A stretch of DNA of 45,483 bases from Bacteroidales bacterium (GTDB taxonomy: Bacteria > Bacteroidota > Bacteroidia > Bacteroidales > UBA932): NCBI GenBank assembly GCA_024401855.1, contig JAKSKH010000017.1, positions 1 to 45,483 on the forward strand. The letters run 5' to 3'. The position numbers were made by a program, and so were the translations under genes. The notes below the pieces were generated by a model. It saw only the letters and a program-made list of their open reading frames with translations. It made no database searches and was not told the DNA's origin. Shown here piece after piece: positions 23,619 through 33,610 of this stretch (position 1 is its first letter; every line of letters starts with the position of its first letter).

Positions 23619-24787
23619 AATTCAACTCCGTCAGAGGTTTCACAACAATAAAACTTGTATTTCCCTTTTAAAAGGGGGAATGCACTGAGATAATCACGCT
23701 CGACGGCCTCGGCGATGGAATCGGCATATGAAGGGTCTATCAAGGCCATGCAACAGCCCTTGAAGCCGGCACCGCTGAACCTGCCGCCATATACACCGTC
23801 CTGACGGATTATCGTTTCGTAGAGAGTTTTCAGTTCCGGTGATCCCGTTTCCCAGTTATTGATGCTTGACGAGCCGCTTTCCGTAATTAATTTTCCGAAT
23901 GAAACGATATCTCCCCTGCGCCATGCAACGGAGCCCCGTACAACCCTGTCCTGCTCAGAATAAAAGTGCTCGGCACGTTTTCTCCAATTGTCGGGCAGAC
24001 GGTCCTTGTATTGATCATAGACTTCTCTTGGCACATCCCTGAGGTAAGTCTGGTCAAACTTTGCATATTCCATCCCTGAGAATGCCTTCAAAGCATAGGC
24101 GGCACTCTTGACCTCATCGACCCTCATATTGAATTTACTGCCTGCAAGGGTGCGCTCAACTCCTGAAAAGAAAACCGCAACCTTCCAGGGCTTCACATCA
24201 GAAGGGACAGGAATCAGTTCATAAGAATCGTCCAGAGTGTCCAGATAAAGCAGATGTTCCTTCTTGGAATACAACTCACAGCTTTGATCGAGTTTACCTA
24301 CAGAAACTCCAACATAATTGAATTCCGCATCAAGGGCAACGTCAAGAATCTCCTTTCTGGACAGGTGAATATCATTAACGATACAAAGAGCCTTTAAAAA
24401 AGCAATTATAACAGCTGCAGAGGATGACAATCCACCAATAGGCATACTGCCCTCAATCACAGCCGACATGCCGCAAACGAGCGGGAATCTCTGCCCAAGT
24501 TTCAATGTGGCGCCCCTGAGATAATCGGCCCAGTCACCCTGTTTTGTTTCAGGGACACTCCGCACGTGCCATTGAGCTCTTTTCTCGAACTGAAGGGAAG
24601 CGAGTTCAACAACACCGTTCATTTTCCTGGAAAAAGCGATGTTAATTCCCTTGTCAAGGGCAAAACCGGTAACTTTACCATATTGGTGATCGACATGTGC
24701 GCCCAAAGGGCACACGCGATAAGGACAGAATGAGAGTCCGTCAGGAGTTCTCCTGTAAACTTCCTCGAATTTATCTATGCATCTCAT
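23615..24787 (-). CDS. GHMP sugar kinase, galactokinase/galacturonokinase-like
   Basis: A 390-residue GHMP-family kinase that phosphorylates a sugar at C1. ATG 24787 (MRCIDKFEEVYRRTPDG) is chosen over the upstream 24832, which lies in a terminator. The ATP loop is PIGGLSSSAAVIIAF and the third motif is GRFSGAGFKGCC. The galactokinase signature normally reads GRVNLIGEHTDY; here it is YRVCPLGAHVDHQYG, which resembles the plant galacturonic acid kinase form more than GalK. That suggests a C6-oxidised or otherwise altered sugar. It is translationally coupled to the nucleotidyltransferase. Confidence 0.8.
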   Translation of the reverse strand: MRCIDKFEEVYRRTPDGLSFCPYRVCPLGAHVDHQYGKVTGFALDKGINIAFSRKMNGVVELASLQFEKRAQWHVRSVPETKQGDWADYLRGATLKLGQRFPLVCGMSAVIEGSMPIGGLSSSAAVIIAFLKALCIVNDIHLSRKEILDVALDAEFNYVGVSVGKLDQSCELYSKKEHLLYLDTLDDSYELIPVPSDVKPWKVAVFFSGVERTLAGSKFNMRVDEVKSAAYALKAFSGMEYAKFDQTYLRDVPREVYDQYKDRLPDNWRKRAEHFYSEQDRVVRGSVAWRRGDIVSFGKLITESGSSSINNWETGSPELKTLYETIIRQDGVYGGRFSGAGFKGCCMALIDPSYADSIAEAVERDYLSAFPLLKGKYKFYCCETSDGVEL

Positions 24788-24792
24788 GGACA

Positions 24793-24800
24793 CAAATATA
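24793..24800 (-). promoter_or_regulatory. Possible -7 element for the GHMP kinase gene
   Basis: TATATTTG on the minus strand, 5 nt before ATG 24787, directly after a terminator. No -33 box is seen at normal spacing (the nearest TTG is 29 nt away), so it is weaker than the other promoters. Confidence 0.4.
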
Positions 24801-24830
24801 AAAAAAACTCCCGACATTACTGTCGGGAGC
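24801..24830 (-). terminator. Terminator of the lipoprotein-OmpA operon
   Basis: CTCCCGACA and TGTCGGGAG (24822-24830 with 24809-24817 on the minus strand) form a perfect 9-bp stem with a 4-nt loop, followed by eight T residues. Textbook Rho-independent terminator 22 bp after the OmpA-like stop. Confidence 0.9.
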
Positions 24831-24852
24831 AATCATATATAATCAGGTGTGA

Positions 24853-25992
24853 TTATTTAACGCGGATGATAGCGGTTCTTGAAAGTGTAGTATTGTCGAA
24901 GAACATTGAACCTACACCACCGTTGGCTGCCTTTACGAGCTGTGAAGGATTAACGCCTTCAGCAACGAGTGCATCGTAAACAACGTCAGCACGCTTCTGA
25001 GAGAGTCTCTGGTTGGTAGCTGCAGAACCTGTAGCCTTGTCTGCATAACCTGCAACCTCGTAAACTGCATCCTTAGAACCAGCCTTGATAGCATCAGCAT
25101 AGAGTTTGATGCGAGCCTTGTCCTTGAGAGTAAGGTTAGCCTTGTTGATCTCGAAGAATACAGCTGTAGCTGCGGGAGCGTAGTTGCCACCCTTCTCGAC
25201 GATCTTCTCAACGATCTTCTCAACGGGCTTCTCAACGATCTTGGGATTCTTCTCGAGAGCGTCAGCGATCAGAGCGTCAACCTCGTCCTGTGAGAAGTAA
25301 CCATACTTCTTGGCTGCCTTGTAAGCGCGGGCTGCCTTGCCGTTCTTTCCACCGATTGTCCAAACACCGGTAAGCGCGAACCTTGTGGTTCCCTCTGCCT
25401 TGCGATAGTCATCAGCATCTCCAAAGATTGAAGGAGTAACGCCATAACGACCTTCTACGCCAAGAGCGAAGCTGTTGGTGATATTGTAAGCAAGACCAAG
25501 ACCAACGGTAGCGCCAGCGCGTACCTTGAAGGTGTTATCCTCTTCAACAAGCATCTGGAAAGCATTCTGAACATCAGAAAACTTTGAACCTGCGGATGCG
25601 AAATTGAGGGTAGGTCCTACAAAAGCGTAAACATCGAATTTAGCGAGATCAATGTCACCTATATTGGAGAAATTGACGAGAACGTCTGCATTCAACTCAC
25701 CGAAAACTTTGTTCTTGCAGAAAGACTCAGGGAAATTGCTGGCAATAACTTTGCTGTCAACAGTCTGGAAAGGACCACCGATGACTGCACGTACTCCCCA
25801 TACAGGAGTGATATACTTACCAACCATAATGTTGGCATAGAATGAAGGGGTTGAGAACTCAGGAACCATCACTGAAGAGATACCTGCACCTACACCGACA
25901 AATACGTCGTTTCCACCTTTTGCTGTCTGTGCATTGGCTGCGCAAACACTTGCTACCATGGCGATAGACAATGCTAAAGCTTTGAGTTTCAT
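24853..25992 (-). CDS. OmpA-family outer-membrane protein
   Basis: A 379-residue protein. A signal peptide (MKLKALALSIAMVASVCAANA) is followed by an eight-strand-type outer-membrane barrel (residues about 28-205), a basic hinge, a repeated linker of EKPVEKIVEK units (about 255-268) and an OmpA/MotB C-terminal domain with AVFFEINKANLTLKDKARI and NQRLSQKRADVVYDAL, which binds peptidoglycan. Its gene uses a narrow set of codons, as expected for an abundant protein. It follows the DUF3869-like lipoprotein by 42 bp with no promoter between, and a strong terminator follows. Confidence 0.88.
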   Translation of the reverse strand: MKLKALALSIAMVASVCAANAQTAKGGNDVFVGVGAGISSVMVPEFSTPSFYANIMVGKYITPVWGVRAVIGGPFQTVDSKVIASNFPESFCKNKVFGELNADVLVNFSNIGDIDLAKFDVYAFVGPTLNFASAGSKFSDVQNAFQMLVEEDNTFKVRAGATVGLGLAYNITNSFALGVEGRYGVTPSIFGDADDYRKAEGTTRFALTGVWTIGGKNGKAARAYKAAKKYGYFSQDEVDALIADALEKNPKIVEKPVEKIVEKIVEKGGNYAPAATAVFFEINKANLTLKDKARIKLYADAIKAGSKDAVYEVAGYADKATGSAATNQRLSQKRADVVYDALVAEGVNPSQLVKAANGGVGSMFFDNTTLSRTAIIRVK

Positions 25993-26034
25993 ATGTATTG
26001 TAATTTTATTCGTTTAACAGTAAAGACCTTAGTA

Positions 26035-26964
26035 TTAGTCAGCTATAACAATACCACCACCTGCATTCTGGGAACCATGTCCATGGCTCTGCTCAGGATC
26101 ATCAACACCATGACCTTCTACATAGTGAGATGCATGATTGGGATGAGCTGCTTCCTCATGATTGAAAGCGGTGCCTTTGGAATCAACAAAGAACTTTGCG
26201 ATAACGGTTTTATCACCCATCTTGTTCTCGCATATTACATTGTAGGCATTATGAAGAGTAATGACATCAATGTAAGCAGTATACATAGACCATGCGGATA
26301 CCGGGAAAGTAACAGTATCATCTACAATCTCAGGCTCAATTTCATGCTTCTTTGTAAAACGATCGACAATTGACTTGTAATTAATATACTTACCTTCCAT
26401 GCTGACACCAGTTACATTCTCGGAAGAAATCACCTGATAGTTGACAATAGCATACTTGACGAACTCGGTAGCATTGTAAGCCCACTCGGCACCGTCATGT
26501 GTATGAAGAGCGGAATGATCGAAACGGGTGAAATATGTACGATCAACAGAAGATATTTCAGATGAAACGAACTCTTCATAGAAATCCATATCCTCAGGAT
26601 TGGTATAAACTCCAAGAACGAAAGTTGCTGTATAACTTGCCTTTCCTCCTGCAAGAAGAGCATTGATGGGGACAATCTGTGTTCCAGTGTAAGTCGTACC
26701 ATTGTGCTCCCAGGAAGCGTCAATCTTTACAGATGTTGCGGCAATGGAAGGATCACCGGTAAGAGTGATGACATTGTTTGCAGAATTTGCGGGGGATGCA
26801 TTGAACGTTACCTGAGCGGTGATATCCTCTCCGGTATCAATTCTTGTTGCAGAACATGTGATAGTTGCAACAGCATCCTCAGGTTCGAATGTCGTGTCAA
26901 GCTTTTCGGGCTGACAAGCGGCAATCACACCAACTAACGAAATGATTGAAAAAAGCTTTTTCAT
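26035..26964 (-). CDS. DUF3869-like lipoprotein with His/Gly-rich tail
   Basis: A 309-residue lipoprotein (MKKLFSIISLVGVIAAC, Cys17). Two Ig-like or beta-sandwich regions appear likely, the first around ATITCSATRIDTGEDITAQV. The C-terminus is rich in His and Gly (HPNHASHYVEGHG and SHGHGSQNAGGGIVIAD). This layout resembles DUF3869 lipoproteins of Bacteroides, whose function is unknown. The gene heads a two-gene unit with the OmpA-like porin, so it may be a surface partner of that protein. The histidine cluster could bind metal, which is inference. The 5' leader is about 65 nt. Confidence 0.65.
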   Translation of the reverse strand: MKKLFSIISLVGVIAACQPEKLDTTFEPEDAVATITCSATRIDTGEDITAQVTFNASPANSANNVITLTGDPSIAATSVKIDASWEHNGTTYTGTQIVPINALLAGGKASYTATFVLGVYTNPEDMDFYEEFVSSEISSVDRTYFTRFDHSALHTHDGAEWAYNATEFVKYAIVNYQVISSENVTGVSMEGKYINYKSIVDRFTKKHEIEPEIVDDTVTFPVSAWSMYTAYIDVITLHNAYNVICENKMGDKTVIAKFFVDSKGTAFNHEEAAHPNHASHYVEGHGVDDPEQSHGHGSQNAGGGIVIAD

Positions 26965-27036
26965 TTTTTTAAAATTATTAATTGATAAACAAAAACTTCA
27001 ATTACGTGGCAGGACACAATTCCTACCCAAACTTTG

Positions 27037-27067
27037 CAAATGTACGAAAAATAAACGTATCCTGCAA
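27037..27067 (-). promoter_or_regulatory. Promoter of the lipoprotein-OmpA unit
   Basis: On the minus strand TTG (27065-27067), 20 nt and TACATTTG (27037-27044). Confidence 0.7.
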
Positions 27068-27104
27068 CAGTTTCATGAAAATAATAAATAATTTTAATTA
27101 TATC

Positions 27105-29351
27105 TTACTGCCCTGCGTCAATTCTGGACTGAACATAATAGGGATTCAACGAATTATTCTCCATAATGTTGTCACTGGCCTCTGTCTTGAACTCCTTATA
27201 GTAATACCGCTCGTTGTTCGCATTGTAAATCATTCCCATCTGACCGGACGTCGTCACACGCGGACAATACTTATATCTCTTGTACCTGTATGGAGGCAAA
27301 GCAATCTGAAAACGGAATCCACCGTTCGAATGAGCTGCTTTATCAGTGGCTTTCATGGCATAAAAACCTATGGTGCAATATTTGAAATGCCTCATCACCT
27401 CGAATTTGAGGCCATAGTCGCCGACCATCCACCTCTGAGCCCGGAGAGTGAACTGCATTTTATATCTGGGCCAGTAATAGTTTCCGGCAACGTTCCATCT
27501 GAAATACATAGACGGATCATACTTGAAAACAAAGCTGTCGAAATAATAATTTCCCAACAGTCCCAGTTGGGTGTCCACGGAAAACCGCTCATTGGGAAAG
27601 TAATATTTCAGTTCCAGGGCGGCACCGTACCGGGAACCGGAAAAGGTACCAACAGTGAACTTTCCGAATATGTTAAGATTGAACGGGTCCCTGAAACGTT
27701 GTGAAAGGGTTATCATTCCCGGATGGACCTTTCCTTCGATGTCGCCGTATCCGTCGTTCCAAACAGGAATCTTGATCTGATACGAGAATTTCATTCCGGG
27801 CCACAACGACACTTCCACGGCAGGGCTCAACTGTCCGAGCGACTGATACACCTGTGTTATGATAAGATTCATCAGGGATATCTGCGGATACACTACAATA
27901 TCCACCTTGCCGAAGGAGCTGTTCCTCTTCCTGACTCCCCGGACCGCCTGCCAGCTGTCGTCCAGACGTGTCGTAGTACTCCATTTCTCCGTAGCGGGAT
28001 CGAAGGTGACAGTAAGCTTCGGCACTTCAAAATCAGTGACAATCACCTTGCATTCGAGGTTGTCGGTATCATTTTCCCTGATAATGCGCAAAGCCTCGGC
28101 AATGCCGTCCGCCTGCAATTTGTACCGGTCATTCTGGATTGTATATATTTTCCGGCCATCGGTCTGAACGCACCTGACATTCGAAAAGCCCTCTTCCACA
28201 AGCTTAAGGGCAACGCTGTCGACGCTTGAAGAACAATTCTGAGCCCTTGCCGCAGGCGGCAGGAGCAACATCAGAGCCAGCACAAGCAGGTAGAAGGATT
28301 TGTACCATTTTGCAAACCGCCTCAGGCCCTCCCTCAATGAAGTATGCGGCTTGAACCCGAAATCCCTTTCGAGAGCGCTTGTGTCAGCGAAAGTGACCGG
28401 CACGTCACCTGGCTGCATGGGAACAAGTTCCTTGTGTGATTCAAAATCGTAATCAGATGGCAGAACTCCGGCCGACACCAGTTCTTCCTGCAGAATCGAA
28501 ACGAAATCCAACAGATTCTCGGGATTGGAATTACCTATATTATATATGGCATATGGCGGTACCGGCAAGCCATCCTCCCCCACGCTTCTTGAAGGCGCCT
28601 TGTGCATTACACGCTGCACACCTTCAACAATGTCATCCACATAAGTGAAGTCACGCCTGCAGTTACCGTAATTGAAAATGCTTATTTTCTCACCTTTTAT
28701 AAGTTTGTTCGTAAAACCGAAATAAGCCATATCCGGTCTTCCGGCCGGGCCATATACGGTGAAGAACCTCAATCCGGTACAGGGAATATCGTAGAGCTTG
28801 CTGTAAGAATGGGCGAGGAGTTCATTTGATTTCTTGGTGGCGGCATAAAGGCTTACAGGATTGTCCACCTTGTCATCCGTACTGTACGGTACTTTTTTGT
28901 TTGAACCGTACACACTTGAAGAAGAGGCATAGACCAGATGCACAACACCTCCATAGACATCATCACGATAGTCGTAAGAATGGCGGCAGGCTTCAAGAAT
29001 ATTGTAAAACCCTATTATGTTGGATTGGATATACGCCCCCGGATTCGTTATACTGTATCGCACACCTGCCTGTGCCGCAAGGTTTACAACCACATCAAAC
29101 TTCTCCGATTCGAAAAGGCCGTCGATGAACTCCTTGTCCGAGATATCTCCCTTTATGAATTTCCACCGGACTTCGGGATGGGATGAAGCCGCTCCGGAAA
29201 TCTGTTTCAGACGCCATTCCTTGAGCGAAACATCATAATAGTCATTCATGTTGTCAACACCGACCACATCCGATCCGGGTTCCGTTGACAACAGCCTCAT
29301 GACAAGATTAGACCCTATGAAACCGGCAGCTCCGGTAATTAGAACTTTCAT
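27105..29351 (-). CDS. UDP-glucuronate 4-epimerase-like enzyme fused to a YjbH-like secreted domain
   Basis: A 748-residue fusion. Residues 1-350 form a complete short-chain epimerase: TGAAGFIGSN (6-15), YxxxK pair Tyr169/Lys173 in SLYAATKKS, and FFTVYGPAGRPDMAYFGFT, typical of UDP-glucuronate 4-epimerases (UDP-GlcA to UDP-GalA). The frame continues without a stop into KSFYLLVLALMLLLPPAARA (351-370), which looks like a signal peptide with cleavage before Gln371. Then follow about 375 residues rich in aromatic beta strands resembling YjbH-type outer-membrane exopolysaccharide proteins. A cytoplasmic enzyme and an exported barrel cannot easily work in one chain, so internal initiation, cleavage, or recent loss of a stop codon is likely. 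It is the last gene of the fuc operon, 6 bp after fucP. Confidence 0.72.
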   Translation of the reverse strand: MKVLITGAAGFIGSNLVMRLLSTEPGSDVVGVDNMNDYYDVSLKEWRLKQISGAASSHPEVRWKFIKGDISDKEFIDGLFESEKFDVVVNLAAQAGVRYSITNPGAYIQSNIIGFYNILEACRHSYDYRDDVYGGVVHLVYASSSSVYGSNKKVPYSTDDKVDNPVSLYAATKKSNELLAHSYSKLYDIPCTGLRFFTVYGPAGRPDMAYFGFTNKLIKGEKISIFNYGNCRRDFTYVDDIVEGVQRVMHKAPSRSVGEDGLPVPPYAIYNIGNSNPENLLDFVSILQEELVSAGVLPSDYDFESHKELVPMQPGDVPVTFADTSALERDFGFKPHTSLREGLRRFAKWYKSFYLLVLALMLLLPPAARAQNCSSSVDSVALKLVEEGFSNVRCVQTDGRKIYTIQNDRYKLQADGIAEALRIIRENDTDNLECKVIVTDFEVPKLTVTFDPATEKWSTTTRLDDSWQAVRGVRKRNSSFGKVDIVVYPQISLMNLIITQVYQSLGQLSPAVEVSLWPGMKFSYQIKIPVWNDGYGDIEGKVHPGMITLSQRFRDPFNLNIFGKFTVGTFSGSRYGAALELKYYFPNERFSVDTQLGLLGNYYFDSFVFKYDPSMYFRWNVAGNYYWPRYKMQFTLRAQRWMVGDYGLKFEVMRHFKYCTIGFYAMKATDKAAHSNGGFRFQIALPPYRYKRYKYCPRVTTSGQMGMIYNANNERYYYKEFKTEASDNIMENNSLNPYYVQSRIDAGQ

Positions 29352-29357
29352 CTGTCT

Positions 29358-30647
29358 CTATGAATATTTTCTGTTGACGAACAATGCGTAACAGAATACA
29401 ACCACAAAACAAACCAGCGGGATGACAAATGACACATTGACGCCCGGCATCCCGAAAACAGTCCCTGCATCGATAATCGCGGCCTGAAGCGGAGGAAGGA
29501 CGGATCCCCCCAGAATCGCCATGATGAGTCCGGCGGCGCCTATCTTCGCATCCTCCCCAATATTGCCGAGAGCCAGTCCGTAAATGGTGGGGAACATCAG
29601 AGACATGCAGGCCGAAACCGCCACGAGACAGTAGAGGCCGGTTCTCCCGTCAATGAAAATCACACCCAGAACAAGAACGGATGCAACAATACCCAATATC
29701 GAAAGCAGTTTGGCCGGTTTTGTAAACTTCAGAAGGAAAGTGCATATGAAGCGGCTCACGCAGAACATCGCCATGGCGATGATGTTGTACCTCTGAGACA
29801 AAACCTCGGCGGTCTGCTCCGCCATCCCCTCGTTCATCAGAACGCGGGTGCCATACTGGATTATGAAAGTCCAGCACATGATCTGCGCACCTACGTAGAA
29901 GAACTGGGCAAGCACCCCATAACGGTATTTATGATTAGCCCACAGGCGTTTAACCGTTGGAGCAAAGCGTGTGGAATCGTCATCGACAGAAGAGCCCACC
30001 GGCATTTTGGCAAGGAACATGACAACAAAAATCACAACGATCACAGCCCCTATGGCAACATACGGCCTGCTCAATACCGCAAGGTCCGCAGCCTTGACGG
30101 CATTGAAATCGGATTCACTCAGGAGGGCCCTTTCGGCTGTACTCATCGGATTCAACCTGGCCTGAATGAAATTCATGGCCACAAACATTCCGCAAAGGGA
30201 ACCTATCGGATTGAATGCCTGGGCGAGATTGAGCCGTCTGGTGGCGGTCGCCTCATCGCCCATGCTCAGGATGTACGGATTCGAACTTGTTTCGAGAAAG
30301 CTCAAGCCGCAGGTAAGAATGAAATAGGCGACAAGAAAAGGATAATACTGGCCGGAAGCAGAGGCAGGAAGGAAAAGCAACGCCCCGGTGGCATACAGAC
30401 CGAGGCCCGTAAGTATTCCAGCCTTGTATGAGAAACGTTTAATGAACAATGCGGCAGGCAATGCCATTGCAAAATAACCGCCGTAAAAGGCCACCTGTAC
30501 CAGGGCCCCGTCCGTGACGCTCATCCTGAAAATCTTCGAGAATGCCTTCACCATGGGATTGGTTATGTCGTTTGCAAAACCCCACAAGGCAAAGCAGGAG
30601 GTGACCAGAATGAACGGAATGAGATATTTCTTTTCTACCGCCTTCAT
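29358..30647 (-). CDS. fucP: L-fucose:H+ symporter
   Basis: A 429-residue major facilitator with twelve hydrophobic helices. It has the FucP-type signatures FALWGFANDITNPMV near the N-terminus, GLSFLETSSNPYI in helix 4 and RRLNLAQAFNPIGS in the following loop. It imports L-fucose with protons across the inner membrane. Its start codon shares one base with the fucI stop (TAATG), so isomerase and transporter are coupled. Confidence 0.9.
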   Translation of the reverse strand: MKAVEKKYLIPFILVTSCFALWGFANDITNPMVKAFSKIFRMSVTDGALVQVAFYGGYFAMALPAALFIKRFSYKAGILTGLGLYATGALLFLPASASGQYYPFLVAYFILTCGLSFLETSSNPYILSMGDEATATRRLNLAQAFNPIGSLCGMFVAMNFIQARLNPMSTAERALLSESDFNAVKAADLAVLSRPYVAIGAVIVVIFVVMFLAKMPVGSSVDDDSTRFAPTVKRLWANHKYRYGVLAQFFYVGAQIMCWTFIIQYGTRVLMNEGMAEQTAEVLSQRYNIIAMAMFCVSRFICTFLLKFTKPAKLLSILGIVASVLVLGVIFIDGRTGLYCLVAVSACMSLMFPTIYGLALGNIGEDAKIGAAGLIMAILGGSVLPPLQAAIIDAGTVFGMPGVNVSFVIPLVCFVVVFCYALFVNRKYS

Positions 30648-32467
30648 TACTTGTATATTGGTCCGAAGTTCTCACAGGCACGGTAATCCGCACCTTCCTT
30701 GTCCATTCCGAACGCATTCCATGCGGCGGGACGGAAAATCTTGTCATCAGGAACATTGTGCATGCAGACAGGAATGCGTAGCATTGAACACAATGTAATA
30801 AGGTCAGAACCTATGTGACCATAGGCTATGGCTCCGTGATTGGCGCCCCAGCAGTTCATCACGCTGTAGACATCCTTGAAACAATCCTTTGAAGCGTCCA
30901 GCCTTGGAACAAACCAGGTGGTGGGCCAGGTGGGATCCGTACGCCTGTCGAGAATGCCGTTGACCTCAGGATCCAGATCTACTGTCCACCCTTCCGCCAG
31001 CTGCAGGACGGGGCCGAGACCTTTCACCATATTCATGCGCATCATGGTCATGGGCATACCTCCGCGTGTAAGGAAATGTGAGGAATACCCGCCTCCACGG
31101 AAATAATCACGGTCTGCCGGCATCCAGCTGGTCTCCTTAAGGCAGGACTCGACATCTTCCGCAGTTATATCCCAAGGAGCCTTCATCACGGCTTTTCCCT
31201 CCGAGTCCTTCATTGCACCGGTGGCGTCAAGTGTGGTTGCTCCGGAATTGATAAGATGGATGAACCCTCCTGCAGCCGCTCCCTGCGGAGCCTTGCCGGT
31301 GACACGCTTGACAGCTTCCGGACTCCAGTAAGTCCTGATATCGCTGAACATCACGCCCCTGTTCGTAAGCAGATGCCCGAAGAGCATTGATATTCCGTTG
31401 AGAAAATCGTTTTCCGTTGCAAGCACCTTTGCCTCGCGTACCCCGTTCCAGTCGAAAGAAGAGCACATCAACGACTCGGGAAAATCGAAATTGGGCCTGT
31501 AGTCGGTCCATTGCCTCTGTCCCTGTACTCCGGCCGCAATCGCATTATGACCGAGAGCCTCCTCCTTGTAACCCATCTCGAGAAGTTTCGGATTGCCCTC
31601 CATGAGGTCGCGGATGATAATCATGTTCTTGACGGTGAATTCCCAGTCGCGGTCTTTCTCTTCACGGTTCTTGCCCTTGCCCTTTCCGTTGAAGGAGGTC
31701 ATGGGAGTCCCGGGGAACAGCTGACGGTCTTCATTATAGTCATGCCCCTCGTTAGGCTTGCAATATTTGTCAACCCATTCCATTGCCGCGGCGAATTCGT
31801 CGTGGTCGTATATGCCCGCATCCACACGGCGCAGAATCTCGACGAGCGACACATATTCGGTCCTCATTCCAAGATATTCCTGCAGGAAATCGGAATTGAC
31901 AATAGAGCCGGCTATGCCCATGCATGTATTGCCCAGGCTGAGATAGCTCTTACCCCTCATTGTAGCAACAGCCATGGCGGCCTTTGCCCAGCGGATAATC
32001 TTCTCCTCAACGTCGGCCGGGATTGAATTGTCCTCTATGTCCTGGACATCGTGACCGTAAATCCCGAATGCGGGAAGACCTTTCTGCGCGTGAGCGGCAA
32101 GCACTGCGGCCAGATAGACGGCACCGGGACGCTCGGTTCCGTTAAAACCCCATACAGCCTTGGGCCAGTGAGGATTCATATCCATAGTCTCGGAACCGTA
32201 GCACCAGCACGATGTAACGGTAATAGTTGCTCCCACCCCTTCCCTTTCGAATTTCTCCTGGCAGGCAGCGCTCTCCGCCACACGGCCTATAGTCCCATCC
32301 GCTATCACGCATTCAACAGGAGAGCCGTCCCCATTGCGCAAGTTCCCGCCTATGAGAGCGGCAACGGCCTTTGCAAGATTCATGGTTTTTTCTTCGAGGC
32401 ACTCACGGACACCTCCCTGACGTCCGTCAATTACCGGACGGATTCCGATTTTGGGATACTTACTCAT
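30647..32467 (-). CDS. fucI: L-fucose isomerase
   Basis: A 606-residue manganese enzyme converting L-fucose to L-fuculose, close to the usual 590 residues. Characteristic stretches are [18 protein letters not shown] at the start, [30 protein letters not shown] and a C-terminal [14 protein letters not shown]. Transport (fucP) follows; fuculokinase and aldolase genes are not in the window. The gene starts 6 bp after rmlB on the same strand, an unusual neighbour for a catabolic gene. Confidence 0.93.
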   Translation of the reverse strand: MSKYPKIGIRPVIDGRQGGVRECLEEKTMNLAKAVAALIGGNLRNGDGSPVECVIADGTIGRVAESAACQEKFEREGVGATITVTSCWCYGSETMDMNPHWPKAVWGFNGTERPGAVYLAAVLAAHAQKGLPAFGIYGHDVQDIEDNSIPADVEEKIIRWAKAAMAVATMRGKSYLSLGNTCMGIAGSIVNSDFLQEYLGMRTEYVSLVEILRRVDAGIYDHDEFAAAMEWVDKYCKPNEGHDYNEDRQLFPGTPMTSFNGKGKGKNREEKDRDWEFTVKNMIIIRDLMEGNPKLLEMGYKEEALGHNAIAAGVQGQRQWTDYRPNFDFPESLMCSSFDWNGVREAKVLATENDFLNGISMLFGHLLTNRGVMFSDIRTYWSPEAVKRVTGKAPQGAAAGGFIHLINSGATTLDATGAMKDSEGKAVMKAPWDITAEDVESCLKETSWMPADRDYFRGGGYSSHFLTRGGMPMTMMRMNMVKGLGPVLQLAEGWTVDLDPEVNGILDRRTDPTWPTTWFVPRLDASKDCFKDVYSVMNCWGANHGAIAYGHIGSDLITLCSMLRIPVCMHNVPDDKIFRPAAWNAFGMDKEGADYRACENFGPIYK

Positions 32468-32473
32468 AATACG

Positions 32474-33610
32474 CTATCTGTTTTTGTACATTGAATCATA
32501 ATACTTCTCATATTCCCCGGATGTCACGTTGTCCATCCAGGCCTGGTTGTCAAGATACCACTTGACAGTCTTTTCTATTCCTTCCTCGAACTGAAGGGAT
32601 GGTTCCCATCCGAGTTCCTTCTGCAGCTTGCTGGAATCGATCGCATACCGGAGATCATGTCCGGCGCGGTCGGTCACATAGGTTATCAGATCCATATCGG
32701 CTCCCTCGGGCCTGCCGAGAAGACGGTCCACGGTGCTGATGAGAACCTTTATTATGTCTATGTTCTTCCATTCGTTGAATCCGCCTATGTTGTATGTCTG
32801 TGCCACCTTCCCTTCATGGAAGATGACATCTATGGCACGGGCGTGGTCCTCCACATATAACCAGTCGCGGACATTCTCACCCTTTCCGTACACAGGAAGG
32901 GGTTTTCTGTTACGGATATTGTTGATGAACAAAGGAATGAGTTTTTCAGGGAACTGGTAAGGCCCGTAATTGTTGGAACAGTTGGTGACAATCGTGGGCA
33001 GGCCGTAAGTGTCATGGAAAGCACGCACGAAATGGTCGCTCCCGGCCTTCGCCGCACTGTACGGGGAATGCGGCATGTACTTCAGATCCTCGGTGAAGAA
33101 TTTCTCGCCGTAGGCCTTGTGATGCTTCCCGGAACTTGCCTTCGTGGTGAAAGGCGGCTCTATGCCTTCAGGATGGGTCATCTGCAGGGCTCCGTAGACT
33201 TCATCAGTGGAGATGTGGTAGAAACGCTTGCCTTCGAACTTCTCGGGAAGTGTCTCCCAATACAGCTTTGCGGCCTGAAGCATGCTCAGGGTACCCATGA
33301 CGTTCGTACGCGCGAAAGTGAACGGGTCCTTTATGCTGCGGTCAACGTGACTTTCGGCGGCCAGATGTATCACGCCGTCCACATGTTCTTCACGCATCAG
33401 TTCATAAACGGCGTCAAAATCGCAGATATCCATCTTCACGAACCTGTAATTGGGTTTGTCCTCGATATCCTTGAGATTGGCAAGGTTGCCTGCATAAGTC
33501 AGTTTGTCAAGGTTGATGATCCTGTAATCCGGATACTTGTTGACAAAAAGCCTGACTACGTGGGATCCGATGAACCCTGCGCCACCGGTAATCAATATTG
33601 TCCTTTTCAT
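32474..33610 (-). CDS. rmlB: dTDP-glucose 4,6-dehydratase
   Basis: A 378-residue short-chain dehydratase making dTDP-4-keto-6-deoxyglucose, the precursor of rhamnose and other deoxysugars of surface glycans. Visible are the NAD motif TGGAGFIGSH, HLAAESHVDRSI, STDEVYG (with the catalytic Thr-Asp-Glu), and YSAAKAGSDH (Tyr-xxx-Lys). ATG 33610 (MKRTILITGG) is chosen because it overlaps the aminotransferase stop by 4 bp (ATGA); the longer frame back to 33802 reads through the aminotransferase and is not family-like. rmlA, rmlC and rmlD are not nearby. Confidence 0.92.
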   Translation of the reverse strand: MKRTILITGGAGFIGSHVVRLFVNKYPDYRIINLDKLTYAGNLANLKDIEDKPNYRFVKMDICDFDAVYELMREEHVDGVIHLAAESHVDRSIKDPFTFARTNVMGTLSMLQAAKLYWETLPEKFEGKRFYHISTDEVYGALQMTHPEGIEPPFTTKASSGKHHKAYGEKFFTEDLKYMPHSPYSAAKAGSDHFVRAFHDTYGLPTIVTNCSNNYGPYQFPEKLIPLFINNIRNRKPLPVYGKGENVRDWLYVEDHARAIDVIFHEGKVAQTYNIGGFNEWKNIDIIKVLISTVDRLLGRPEGADMDLITYVTDRAGHDLRYAIDSSKLQKELGWEPSLQFEEGIEKTVKWYLDNQAWMDNVTSGEYEKYYDSMYKNR

